Part shown: in pieces, positions 26,849 to 34,109 of the stretch | Numbering within the stretch: the first letter of the stretch is position 1 | Layout of the letters: every line of letters begins with the position of its first letter | Assembly (NCBI GenBank): GCA_963815045.1 | Contig: CAWFET010000003.1 | Coordinates: 765,994 to 829,993 of the forward strand | Length of the DNA: 64,000 nucleotides | Source: DASUPK01 sp963815045 | GTDB lineage: Bacteria; Actinomycetota; Thermoleophilia; Solirubrobacterales; 70-9 | Direction: 5' to 3' | Position numbers and translations under genes: made by a program | Notes under the pieces: generated by a model | Told to the model about the DNA's origin: nothing | Database searches by the model: none | Seen by the model: only the letters and a program-made list of their open reading frames with translations

Positions 26849-26854
26849 TACGCT
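26849..26854 (+). promoter_or_regulatory. -10-like box TACGCT, leaderless context
   Basis: TACGCT, 6 nt (CGGTCC), then ATG 26861. The gap to the divergent hydrolase start is only 27 bp. No Shine-Dalgarno and no recognisable -35. Confidence 0.4.
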
Positions 26855-26860
26855 CGGTCC

Positions 26861-28249
26861 ATGGGTTTGCGTGTCGGTCCGGCTCCGGACGAGCGCTTCG
26901 ACGTCGCGGTGGTGGGCGCGGGCGCGGTCGGCTGTGCCATCGCCCGCGAGGTGAGCACCCGCGGAGCGCGCTGCGTGCTGATCGAAGCCGGACCGGATAT
27001 CGGGGCTGGGACGAGCAAGGCGAACACGGCGATCCTGCACACGGGCTTCGATGCAAAGCCCGAAACGATCGAGTCGAAGCTCGTGGCCCGAGGCTATGAG
27101 CTGCTCAGCGCGTACGCGGCCGAGGTCGGCATCCCGACGGCCCGAATCGGCGCGCTGATGATCGCCTGGACCCGCGAGCAGCGCGATGCCCTGGGGGCTG
27201 TCGAGACGACGGCGCGCGAGAACGGATACGACGAGACGAGGCGGATCGAGCTCGAGGAGCTCTATGCGCGGGAGCCCAATATCGGCTCAGGGGCGGAGGG
27301 AGCGGTGGAGATCCCCGGCGAGGGGATCGTCTGCCCGTTCACGACGACGCTCGCCTATGCGACCGAAGCTCATGCGGCGGGCTGCGAGCTCGCGTTGAAC
27401 GCCGCGGTCACCGGCGTTCGTACGAGCGGCGGCGGCCACGAGATCGAGACCGCGAGGGGCCCCGTCCGCGCCCAGTACCTGGTCAACGCCGCCGGCCTCC
27501 GCAGCGACGAGGTCGACGCGATGCTCGGCCACTCCGAGTTCCGGGTGACGCCGCGCCGGGGGGAGCTGATCGTCTTCGACAAGCTCGCCCGCGGGCTGCT
27601 CAACCACGTCCTGCTGCCCGTTCCCACGGAGAAGACCAAGGGGGTGCTCGTCTCGCCGACGATCTACGGCAACGTCCTGCTCGGTCCGACCGCCGACGAC
27701 ATCGAGGACAAGGCCGACCGCTCGACCACCGAGGCCGGGCTGGCGTCGCTGATGGAGGCGGGGGCGCGGATCATGCCGGCGCTGGAGCGGCATGAGGTGA
27801 CCGCCAGCTACGTCGGGCTGCGGGCCGCGACCGAGCACCGCGACTACCAGCTCACCAGCCACTCCGCTCAGCGCTACGTCTGCGCGGGCGGGATCCGCTC
27901 CACCGGCATCACCGGCTCCCTGGCGATCGCGGAGTGGGTGCGCGAGGCGCTGGCCGACATCGGGCTTGACCTGGCGTCCCGCCCGGCGGCGGGCGGTTTG
28001 CGAATGCCGAACATCGGAGAGTTCGGCGCCCGTCCCTACCAGGAAGAGGGGGGCAGTCGGATCGTCTGCTTCTGCGAGCGCGTGACACGAGGGGAGATCG
28101 ATGCTGCGCTGGACAGCGCGATCCCGCCGGCCGACGCAGACGGACTGAGGCGGAGGACGCGGGCCCTGATGGGACGCTGCCAGGGATTCTTCTGCGGGGC
28201 CGAGATCGCGGCCGCGCTTGAGGGAGGTGAGGACGATGGCGATCGCTGA
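26861..28249 (+). CDS. GlpA-like FAD oxidoreductase with [2Fe-2S] BFD domain
   Basis: 462 residues. An FAD Rossmann fold (VVGAGAVGCAIARE, 19-32) and a DAO-type domain with GIRSTGITGSLAIAEW are followed by a C-terminal BFD-like iron-sulfur domain: CFCERVTRGEI and, 30-35 residues later, GRCQGFFCG. This architecture is that of the anaerobic glycerol-3-phosphate dehydrogenase subunit GlpA and related 2-hydroxy-acid/amine oxidoreductases. With an FAD/NAD-type partner and an FGGY kinase downstream, oxidation of a sugar-alcohol phosphate is the best guess. The gene overlaps the next one by 14 nt. The exact substrate is unproven. Confidence 0.88.
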   Translation: MGLRVGPAPDERFDVAVVGAGAVGCAIAREVSTRGARCVLIEAGPDIGAGTSKANTAILHTGFDAKPETIESKLVARGYELLSAYAAEVGIPTARIGALMIAWTREQRDALGAVETTARENGYDETRRIELEELYAREPNIGSGAEGAVEIPGEGIVCPFTTTLAYATEAHAAGCELALNAAVTGVRTSGGGHEIETARGPVRAQYLVNAAGLRSDEVDAMLGHSEFRVTPRRGELIVFDKLARGLLNHVLLPVPTEKTKGVLVSPTIYGNVLLGPTADDIEDKADRSTTEAGLASLMEAGARIMPALERHEVTASYVGLRAATEHRDYQLTSHSAQRYVCAGGIRSTGITGSLAIAEWVREALADIGLDLASRPAAGGLRMPNIGEFGARPYQEEGGSRIVCFCERVTRGEIDAALDSAIPPADADGLRRRTRALMGRCQGFFCGAEIAAALEGGEDDGDR

Positions 28250-29471
28250 CGGCCCAGTCGTCGTCGGTGGCGGGCCCTCGGGCCTGGCGGCGGCGATCCA
28301 GCTCCGTGAGCTGGGGCTCTCACCGGTGACCGTGATCGAGCGCGAGCGCGAGGCCGGCGGCATCCCGCGCCACTCCGACCACACCGGCTTCGGCCTGCGG
28401 GATCTGCGGACCGTGCTCCCGGGCCCGCGGTACGCCGCCCGCTACCGCGAGCTTGCGGAGGCGGCCGGAGTCGACGTCCTCGCGGAGACGATGGTCACCG
28501 AGTGGGAGGGCGCTCGGTCGCTGAAGCTGACGGGACCGGCTGGCCGCCAGGAGATCGAGGCGCCGGCCGTCGTGCTCGCCACGGGGTGTCGCGAGCGCCC
28601 CCGGTCGGCCCGTCTCGTTCCCGGCTCGCGACCGGCGGGCGTGATGAACACCGCGACGCTCCAGCAGCTCGTCCACCTGCAAGGCCGGAGGGTGGGGCGG
28701 AAGGCGGTCATCGTCGGCGCCGAGCACGTGAGCTTCTCGGCGGTCGCCACCCTCGCGCACGGCGGCGCCTCGGTGGCCGGACTGGTCACCGACCTCCCTC
28801 GCCACCAGTCGCTGCGGAGCTTCCGTGTCGGCGCGGCCGTGCGCTACCGCGCCCCGGTCTGGACGCGGACGAAGGTCAGCGCGATCCACGGCAGCGAGCG
28901 CGTCGAGTCGGTCGAGTTGACGGAGCTCGACTCCGGCCGCATTCGCACCGTCGAGTGCGACCTGGTGATCTTCACCGCCGACTGGGTCCCCGACCATGAG
29001 CTTGCGGTGATGGCCGGCTGCGGGCTCGATCCGGGCAGCCTCGGCCCGCTCGTGGACCCTGCGCTGCGGACCACTCGCGAAGGGGTCTTCGCCGCCGGGA
29101 ACCTGCTTCATCCGGCCGAGACGGCCGACGTCTGCGCCCTGGACGGTCGTCACGTGGCCCCGTCGGTGGCGGCTTACCTGCGCGGGCCCGGCGAGTGGCC
29201 CTCACACGTCAGGATCACGGCGCGGAGCCCGCTGGCCTGGGTGGCGCCAGGTCTTCTGCTCGCGACCGGACACCGGCCGGCCCGCGATCGTTTCCTGATG
29301 CGCTCGCGGGAGTTCGTCTCACGGGCCCGCATCGAGGTTCGCCAGGGAGGACGCGAGCTGTGGACCGGTCGCGTCGGCCGCCTGGTCCCGGGACGCTCGT
29401 CATACATTCCGGCCAAATGGATCTCCGAAGTTGATCCAGATGCGGGCCCCGTGACCGTCGGGGTGAAATAG
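28236..29471 (+). CDS. FAD/NAD(P)-dependent oxidoreductase, partner of the GlpA-like protein
   Basis: 411 residues. The N-terminal dinucleotide motif GGGPSGLAAAIQLRELG is followed by a GGIPRHSDHTGFGLRD segment typical of the small-subunit oxidoreductases that accompany GlpA-like proteins, an ATGCRERP motif and a second Rossmann fold (AVIVGAEHVSFSA). The usual C-terminal GD motif appears as VFAAGNLLHPAE. It probably transfers electrons between the GlpA-like subunit and a carrier. GGGAGGTGAGG precedes ATG 28236, which is therefore preferred over TTG 28218. The last ~100 residues extend beyond the core fold. Confidence 0.85.
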   Translation: MAIADGPVVVGGGPSGLAAAIQLRELGLSPVTVIEREREAGGIPRHSDHTGFGLRDLRTVLPGPRYAARYRELAEAAGVDVLAETMVTEWEGARSLKLTGPAGRQEIEAPAVVLATGCRERPRSARLVPGSRPAGVMNTATLQQLVHLQGRRVGRKAVIVGAEHVSFSAVATLAHGGASVAGLVTDLPRHQSLRSFRVGAAVRYRAPVWTRTKVSAIHGSERVESVELTELDSGRIRTVECDLVIFTADWVPDHELAVMAGCGLDPGSLGPLVDPALRTTREGVFAAGNLLHPAETADVCALDGRHVAPSVAAYLRGPGEWPSHVRITARSPLAWVAPGLLLATGHRPARDRFLMRSREFVSRARIEVRQGGRELWTGRVGRLVPGRSSYIPAKWISEVDPDAGPVTVGVK

Positions 29472-29474
29472 GGT
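29469..29474 (+). promoter_or_regulatory. -10-like box TAGGGT, leaderless context
   Basis: TAGGGT, then CTCCCC (6 nt), then ATG 29481. It overlaps the stop codon of the upstream oxidoreductase (TAG 29469-29471). No -35 is evident at 16-18 nt. It may give the kinase gene a second, internal promoter. Confidence 0.4.
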
Positions 29475-29480
29475 CTCCCC

Positions 29481-30947
29481 ATGAGCGACGGGATGTTGCT
29501 CGGCATCGACGAGGGGACCACCGGCGTAAAGGCGGCGCTCTTCGACCAGCGGCTGCAGCCGGTCGCGGAAGCGCGCCGCGACAAGGTCAACCGCCACCCT
29601 GAGGAGGGCTGGGTCGAGCAGGACGGCGAGGAGGTCGTCGCCGCAGTCACCGAGGCCGTCGCCGAGCTCCTCGAGAGCGCCGACGGTGAGGTGGCCGCCT
29701 GCGGGCTCGACCACCAGGGCGAGTCGGTCCTCGCCTGGGACTCCCAGACGGGCAAGCCGCTCAGCCCGATCGTGGTCTGGCAGGACAAGCGCTCGCAAGA
29801 GGTCCTGGAAACCCTCACCGAGGATGAGGACGAGGTGAAGGAGCTCAGCGGGCTCCCCTTCGACCCCTATTTCTCGGCCGCGAAGCTGGCCTGGCTGCTG
29901 AAGAACAACGACGACGTCAAGCAGGCGCGGGAGGACGGCCGGCTGCGGATGGGAACCGTCGACTCGTTCCTCTGCGACCGTCTCGGGGCCGGGTTCGCGA
30001 CCGAGCCGGCGACCGCGTCGCGGACCCAGCTCCAGCGGATCGACAGACCCGGCTGGGATGAGCGCCTCTGCGAGATCTTCGGGATCCCGATGGACGTCCT
30101 GCCCGAGATCCGCGATTCGGCGGGCGACCTGGGAACGCTGAAGCACGAGAGCTGGCCGGTCGAGCTTCCCTTCCGCGGCCAGACGGTGGACCAGCAGGCG
30201 GCCCTCGCGGGCGCCGCCTGCGTCGAGCCTGGACGCGTCAAGGCGACATATGGCACCGGCGTCTTCGTCCTCGCACACGTGGGCGAGGGGGTCCCAAAGC
30301 CAGCCGGCGGCCTGCTCCCGACGATCGCCTGGAGCATCGGCGGCAAGCTCGAGTACGCCCTGGACGGCGGTGTCTTCGCCGCCGGCGCGATGCTCGAGTG
30401 GATGTGCAGTCAGCTCGGCATCGCCGAGAGCCCGCCCGCGCTCAGCAAGCTCGCCCGCGAGGCCGAGAGCTCCGCCGGCGCCCGGGTGCTGCCGGGCCTC
30501 GCCGGCGTCGGGGCGCCTTGGTGGCGCCCGAACGCGCGCGCGGTGATCTCCGGAATCTACGGCGGCAGCACGCGCGAGAACGTCGCGCGCGCGGCGCTCG
30601 AGGGCATCGCGTGGCGTGTCGCTGACGTGGTCGCCGCGATCAAGGAGACATCGCCGCTCGAGACGCTCCGCGTGGACGGCGGGCTCACCAACGAGCCACT
30701 GCTTCTCCAGCTTCAGGCCGACATGATCGGCGCGCCGGTCGAGGCCGCCGGGGCTGATGCGACCGTGCTCGGCGCCGCCGCTCTCGCCGGCGTGGGCGCG
30801 GGGGTGATCGATTCCCTCACGGCCCTGCCGGAGATGCTGCCTCCGGACCGGCGGGTGGAGCCCGAGCGCGACGAGGAATGGCGCTCGGCCGAGCACGAGC
30901 GCTGGCGCGAGTTCGTCAGGGCGACCGAGGCGCTCGACCCGAGGTAG
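29481..30947 (+). CDS. FGGY-family carbohydrate kinase (glycerol-kinase-like)
   Basis: 488 residues, typical FGGY length. The N-terminal phosphate motif LGIDEGTTGVKAALFD, the VVWQDKR segment, the ATYGTGVFVL motif and the signature LRVDGGLTNEPLLLQLQADM are clear. It phosphorylates a polyol or sugar with ATP. Next to GlpA-like oxidoreductase genes, glycerol or a related triol is the likely substrate, but FGGY specificity cannot be read from motifs. It lies 9 bp after the oxidoreductase and probably shares the transcript. Confidence 0.9.
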   Translation: MSDGMLLGIDEGTTGVKAALFDQRLQPVAEARRDKVNRHPEEGWVEQDGEEVVAAVTEAVAELLESADGEVAACGLDHQGESVLAWDSQTGKPLSPIVVWQDKRSQEVLETLTEDEDEVKELSGLPFDPYFSAAKLAWLLKNNDDVKQAREDGRLRMGTVDSFLCDRLGAGFATEPATASRTQLQRIDRPGWDERLCEIFGIPMDVLPEIRDSAGDLGTLKHESWPVELPFRGQTVDQQAALAGAACVEPGRVKATYGTGVFVLAHVGEGVPKPAGGLLPTIAWSIGGKLEYALDGGVFAAGAMLEWMCSQLGIAESPPALSKLAREAESSAGARVLPGLAGVGAPWWRPNARAVISGIYGGSTRENVARAALEGIAWRVADVVAAIKETSPLETLRVDGGLTNEPLLLQLQADMIGAPVEAAGADATVLGAAALAGVGAGVIDSLTALPEMLPPDRRVEPERDEEWRSAEHERWREFVRATEALDPR

Positions 30948-30970
30948 CCGCGTCCGCGCGTCCGCCGGCG

Positions 30971-31393
30971 TCAGCGGCCGTGCGAGTCCGCCAGCGTGAA
31001 CTGCGCGGCGATCACCACGAGGTAGACGAGGGTCGCCACGAAGCCGACGATCATCCAGGCCACCGGATCCTTCACCATGGCGGTGACCAGCGCGGCGGCG
31101 CCGATCGCGAGGCCCACCGAGACGAGGTGGAAGCCGCCCCAGAGGCGGACGGAGCCATGTTCCCTCGGGGCCAGGATCTCGCTCGGGCGTCCGTAGGCGA
31201 GGGCGGCGGTCACCCCGAAGCCGAGCACCGCGCCGGCCAGGAAGAGAAGCGCCTCCCAGGCCGAGGGGATGCCGCGGGCATGGGTGGTGACCGCACCTGA
31301 GGTCCAGATCGTCAGCGTGTACCCGTAGGGGGCCGCGCTGGTGGCCACCGCGCTCTGCAGATGGGAGCGGTAGCTGTGGTCGTTCTCGCTCAC
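30971..31393 (-). CDS. multi-pass membrane protein of unknown function
   Basis: 140 residues from GTG 31393. It has a short polar N-terminus (SENDHSYRSH), then PYGYTLTIWTSGAV, a helix around WEALLFLAGAVLGFGVTAALA, another around FHLVSVGLAIGAAALVTAMV and a last one WMIVGFVATLVYLVVIAAQF. There is no known domain. The same frame is open to 31477, but that extension would translate a perfect hairpin (31437-31467), so the GTG start is preferred. TATGGT lies 9 nt upstream. It converges with the FGGY kinase gene, leaving 23 bp. Confidence 0.7.
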   Translation of the reverse strand: MSENDHSYRSHLQSAVATSAAPYGYTLTIWTSGAVTTHARGIPSAWEALLFLAGAVLGFGVTAALAYGRPSEILAPREHGSVRLWGGFHLVSVGLAIGAAALVTAMVKDPVAWMIVGFVATLVYLVVIAAQFTLADSHGR

Positions 31394-31436
31394 CAGCGCG
31401 AGACCATAGTCCTCGAGGCAGCGGTCACCTCGAAAG

Positions 31437-31467
31437 CACTCGACCCGCGCTAATCGCGGGTCGAGTG
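31437..31467 (-). terminator. strong hairpin, 13-bp perfect stem
   Basis: CACTCGACCCGCG (31437-31449), loop CTAAT, then the perfect complement CGCGGGTCGAGTG (31455-31467). It lies downstream of the permease/micropeptide genes on the minus strand and upstream of the membrane-protein gene. It probably ends the permease transcript, although only a short CTTTC follows on that strand. Confidence 0.55.
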
Positions 31468-31479
31468 GGCGGCGCATAC

Positions 31480-31501
31480 CCCACGCCCCGTTGGGCGTGG
31501 G
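31480..31501 (-). terminator. second hairpin, 9-bp perfect stem
   Basis: CCCACGCCC (31480-31488), loop CGTT, GGGCGTGGG (31493-31501). It is in tandem with the hairpin at 31437, separated by 12 bp, and immediately next to a GCAGCTGC palindrome. The tandem arrangement suggests a transcription end point. Confidence 0.45.
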
Positions 31502-31538
31502 CGGCCGCGCAGCTGCGGCGTCCGCCTGTGTATCGCTG

Positions 31539-31643
31539 TCAGGTGAGGATCTCGATGATGATCGCGGCCAGGGCGATCAAACCGAGAACCCCGATCGCCA
31601 TCGTCAGATCCTTCTCACCTATGGACTTGCCCGATTCGTTCAT
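31539..31643 (-). CDS. 34-residue membrane micropeptide after the APC permease
   Basis: MNESGKSIGEKDLTM followed by one membrane helix (AIGVLGLIALAAIIIEIL). It starts at ATG 31643, 17 bp after the permease stop on the same strand; AGGAAAGG lies about 10 nt upstream. Its size, position and amphipathic head suggest an accessory peptide of the transporter. No homologue is known to me, so the function is unassigned. Confidence 0.55.
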   Translation of the reverse strand: MNESGKSIGEKDLTMAIGVLGLIALAAIIIEILT

Positions 31644-31660
31644 CGATTCACTCGCCTTTC

Positions 31661-33242
31661 CTAGTCACGCGTGACGACGTCTTCCTCCAGCGTGCTGACC
31701 GGACCCTGGTACTTGTTCTTCGCCGAGACCAGGTACCAGATGCCGAAGATCAGCGGCAGGATGATCGCGAACGGCGTGTAGTTCACGTTCGCGGCATCGA
31801 ATGCGTCATTCCACGGCAGCCCCGTCGGGTCGTACGGCAGATCGAGCGCGTAGACCACGACGACCACGAAGATGATCGCCAGGATGTTGATCACGCGATA
31901 GCGGCTTGCCGAGATTCCAGGGGCCCGTCTCGAACGAGTCGCCGGCCCGCAGCCGCAGGTACACCGGGATGATGTACGCGAGGTAGAGGCCGACGGTGCA
32001 GATCCCGGTCAACGCGAAGAACGCGAACGGGATGTCGTTCTTCCCGAACAGGGCCGGGATCGCGATGATCAACGAGAACACCGAGACCGCGATCACTGCG
32101 TTGAACGGCACCCGGTCGCGATTGACGCGACGGAATAGGGCCCAGCCCGGGATCGCGCGGTCACGCGAGAAGGCGTACCAGGTCCGCGAGGCGCTGGTCA
32201 GGCCCGCCGCCCCGCAGAAGAACTGGCCGACCGTCGCGATCAGCACAACCAGCTTGGCGGCCCATGGATCGAGCGCCGAGTTGAAGATGCCGAAGACGGC
32301 GCCGCCCGAGTCGTCCACGGCGGTCACGTCGTTGGCGGCGTAGAGGAAGGCAAGCAAGACGAGCCAGCCGATGATCGCCGAGTAGAAGATCGAGCGCCAG
32401 ACCCCCTGCGCGGCGCTGATCGCGGCGCCGTGGGTCTCCTCCGCCGTATGGGCGGAGGCGTCATAGCCCGTCTGCGTGTACATCCCGAGCAGGAAGCCGA
32501 CGGGTGCGACCAGGAACCAGAAGCCGACGCCGCTCGTCGTCCCACCGAGCGTCCCGCTCTCGTTGAAGCGCGTTCCGAAGACGAAGCTCGTGCTCTGATG
32601 GTGATCCGGCACGAAGATCAGCAGCGCGATGATCACCGCCACCCCGAGCAGGTGCCACCCCACCGAGATGTTGTTCATCAACGCCAACACCCGGTCGGCG
32701 AAGATGTTCACCAGGGTGTAGAGCAGCAGGATGATGAAGAAGAGACCCCAGGTCTCGCTGAGGATGTGCTGCGTGTCCCCGAAATCGACGCCGAAGATGT
32801 TCAGCCCGTAGAGGTTGAGCAGGTTCCAGAGGAAGAAGGCGCAGCCGTACGCGACGGACGCCACGATCCCGATCAGGCCGACGATGTTGAACCAGCCGGT
32901 CATCCAGCTCCAACCCTTGCCGCCGAGGTCGTGCGCCCACCAGTACGGGCCGCCCGCCGTCGGGTACCTCGACGTGAGCTCCGCCATGGAGAGCCCAACC
33001 ATGATCACGAAGAAGCAGATCACGGGCCAGCCGATCGAGGCCATGGAGGGTCCGCCATGCAGCCAGGCGAACGAGAACGTCGTGAACGTACCCGCCAGGA
33101 CCGAGATGATGGTGAACGAGATGGCGAAGTTGGTGAACGAGCTCCAACCTCGGGAGAGCTCCTGCTTGTAGCCGAGCTCCGCAAGTCGCTGCTCGTCGGC
33201 CCGGGTCTGATCCACGTCGGAAATGCCCTCAGGTGGAGTCAC
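31661..33242 (-). CDS. APC-family amino acid permease, frameshifted near the 3' end
   Basis: About 526 residues once a frameshift is bridged. The first frame (GTG 33242 to about 31904) gives the N-terminus DQTRADEQRLAELGYKQEL and about 11 helices with SRYPTAGGPYWWAHDLGG and YTQTGYDASAHTAEET, typical of the amino acid/choline/GABA permease (BAT1-like) subfamily. It then runs out of frame after FETGPWNLGK. Removing one extra base at 31903-31904 (AAGCCGC instead of AAGCGC) joins it to the frame encoding RVINILAIIFVVVVVYALDL and the final helix and tail, ending at 31661. GGAGGGAG precedes the GTG, and a promoter lies at 33312-33341. A 34-residue micropeptide follows. Confidence 0.85.
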
Positions 33243-33311
33243 TGCTCTTCTCCCTCCGTCGCGGCCCGGTCGCATCCCTGCGGTCGGACCCTGTGTGCCG
33301 GAATGTCGGAG

Positions 33312-33341
33312 ACCCTATGTGCGGAAGCGGACACGCGTCAA
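33312..33341 (-). promoter_or_regulatory. promoter TTGACG-N18-TAGGGT for the APC permease
   Basis: On the minus strand: -35 TTGACG (33341-33336), 18 nt, -10 TAGGGT (33317-33312). The predicted leader is about 60 nt to GTG 33242, which has its own Shine-Dalgarno. Confidence 0.6.
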
Positions 33342-33390
33342 GCCCGATTTCCGCAAATTGATGAGGTTCGCCGGATCTTGTACGTATCGT

Positions 33391-34107
33391 CTAGGCGGAG
33401 CGGCGACCGAGGCCCAATCGGCGGAGCAGTCCCGATAGGGCGGGCCTGCCCCGCTCCGGAGACGAGATGCGCACGAGCGCCCCGACCGTCTGCGGCCCGA
33501 ACTCCTCGAGGTGGGCGACCAACGCGATGAATGCCTGGGCGGTGGTGAGCGCATCGCCGTCGGCGTGATGCGGGCGGTGGACCGGCAGGCCGAGCTCGCG
33601 CGCCATCGCCGAGAGTCCGATCGGGTCGCGCTCTGCCGGCGGGTGCCGGCGCAGGCGCCGCAGCTCGCGGTCGAGCGCCGCGGTATCGATCAGCGGGTTG
33701 AGCAACTCGAGCCCATGCTCCGCCAGGGCCGCTCCGAGGAAGCCACGCTCCACGGCCGCGACGTGGGCGACGATCGGGCGCCCCGTGATCCGCTCGAGCA
33801 GGCCGTCGAGGTGCTCTCGAAGCGGAGCGGCTTTCTCCAGATCCGCCTCACGCAGCCCGTGGATGCGGATCGACTCGGCGTCCGGCATCCGACGTGGCCG
33901 CACCAGCTCGTAGCGGGCATCCGCGAGGTTGACCTTTCCCTCGCTCACCGTCACGGTGGCGAAGGAGACGATCTCGTCGCCCGAGTGGTCGAGGCCGGTC
34001 GTCTCGAAGTCGACCACGGCGAAGCTCGCCTCCCGCCACTGCGCGCTCGGGGCCGGCATCGGCGTCTCCCGGTAGGCCCGCGCGGCGGCTGAGCTGGGCT
34101 CGCCCAC
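33391..34107 (-). CDS. DnaQ-like 3'-5' exonuclease domain protein
   Basis: 238 residues. An RNase T/DEDD exonuclease fold with Exo I VVDFETTGLD, Exo II around AHVAAVERGFL (N/H-type rather than the common H-N-xx-FD) and Exo III PHHADGDALTT (H-x4-D). It degrades single-stranded nucleic acid 3' to 5'; no polymerase domain is attached. It begins at GTG 34107, two nt after the stop of the DUF294 gene, so the two are co-translated. The same pairing of DUF294/CBS proteins with a PolC-type exonuclease next to a solute transporter recurs in bacteria. Its biological meaning is not known to me. Confidence 0.87.
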   Translation of the reverse strand: MGEPSSAAARAYRETPMPAPSAQWREASFAVVDFETTGLDHSGDEIVSFATVTVSEGKVNLADARYELVRPRRMPDAESIRIHGLREADLEKAAPLREHLDGLLERITGRPIVAHVAAVERGFLGAALAEHGLELLNPLIDTAALDRELRRLRRHPPAERDPIGLSAMARELGLPVHRPHHADGDALTTAQAFIALVAHLEEFGPQTVGALVRISSPERGRPALSGLLRRLGLGRRSA

Positions 34108-34109
34108 GG

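Noticed and set aside
31437..31501. Tandem hairpins as CRISPR repeats or a tRNA
   Set aside because: The two stems have different sequences, there is no spacer periodicity, and no cloverleaf can be drawn.
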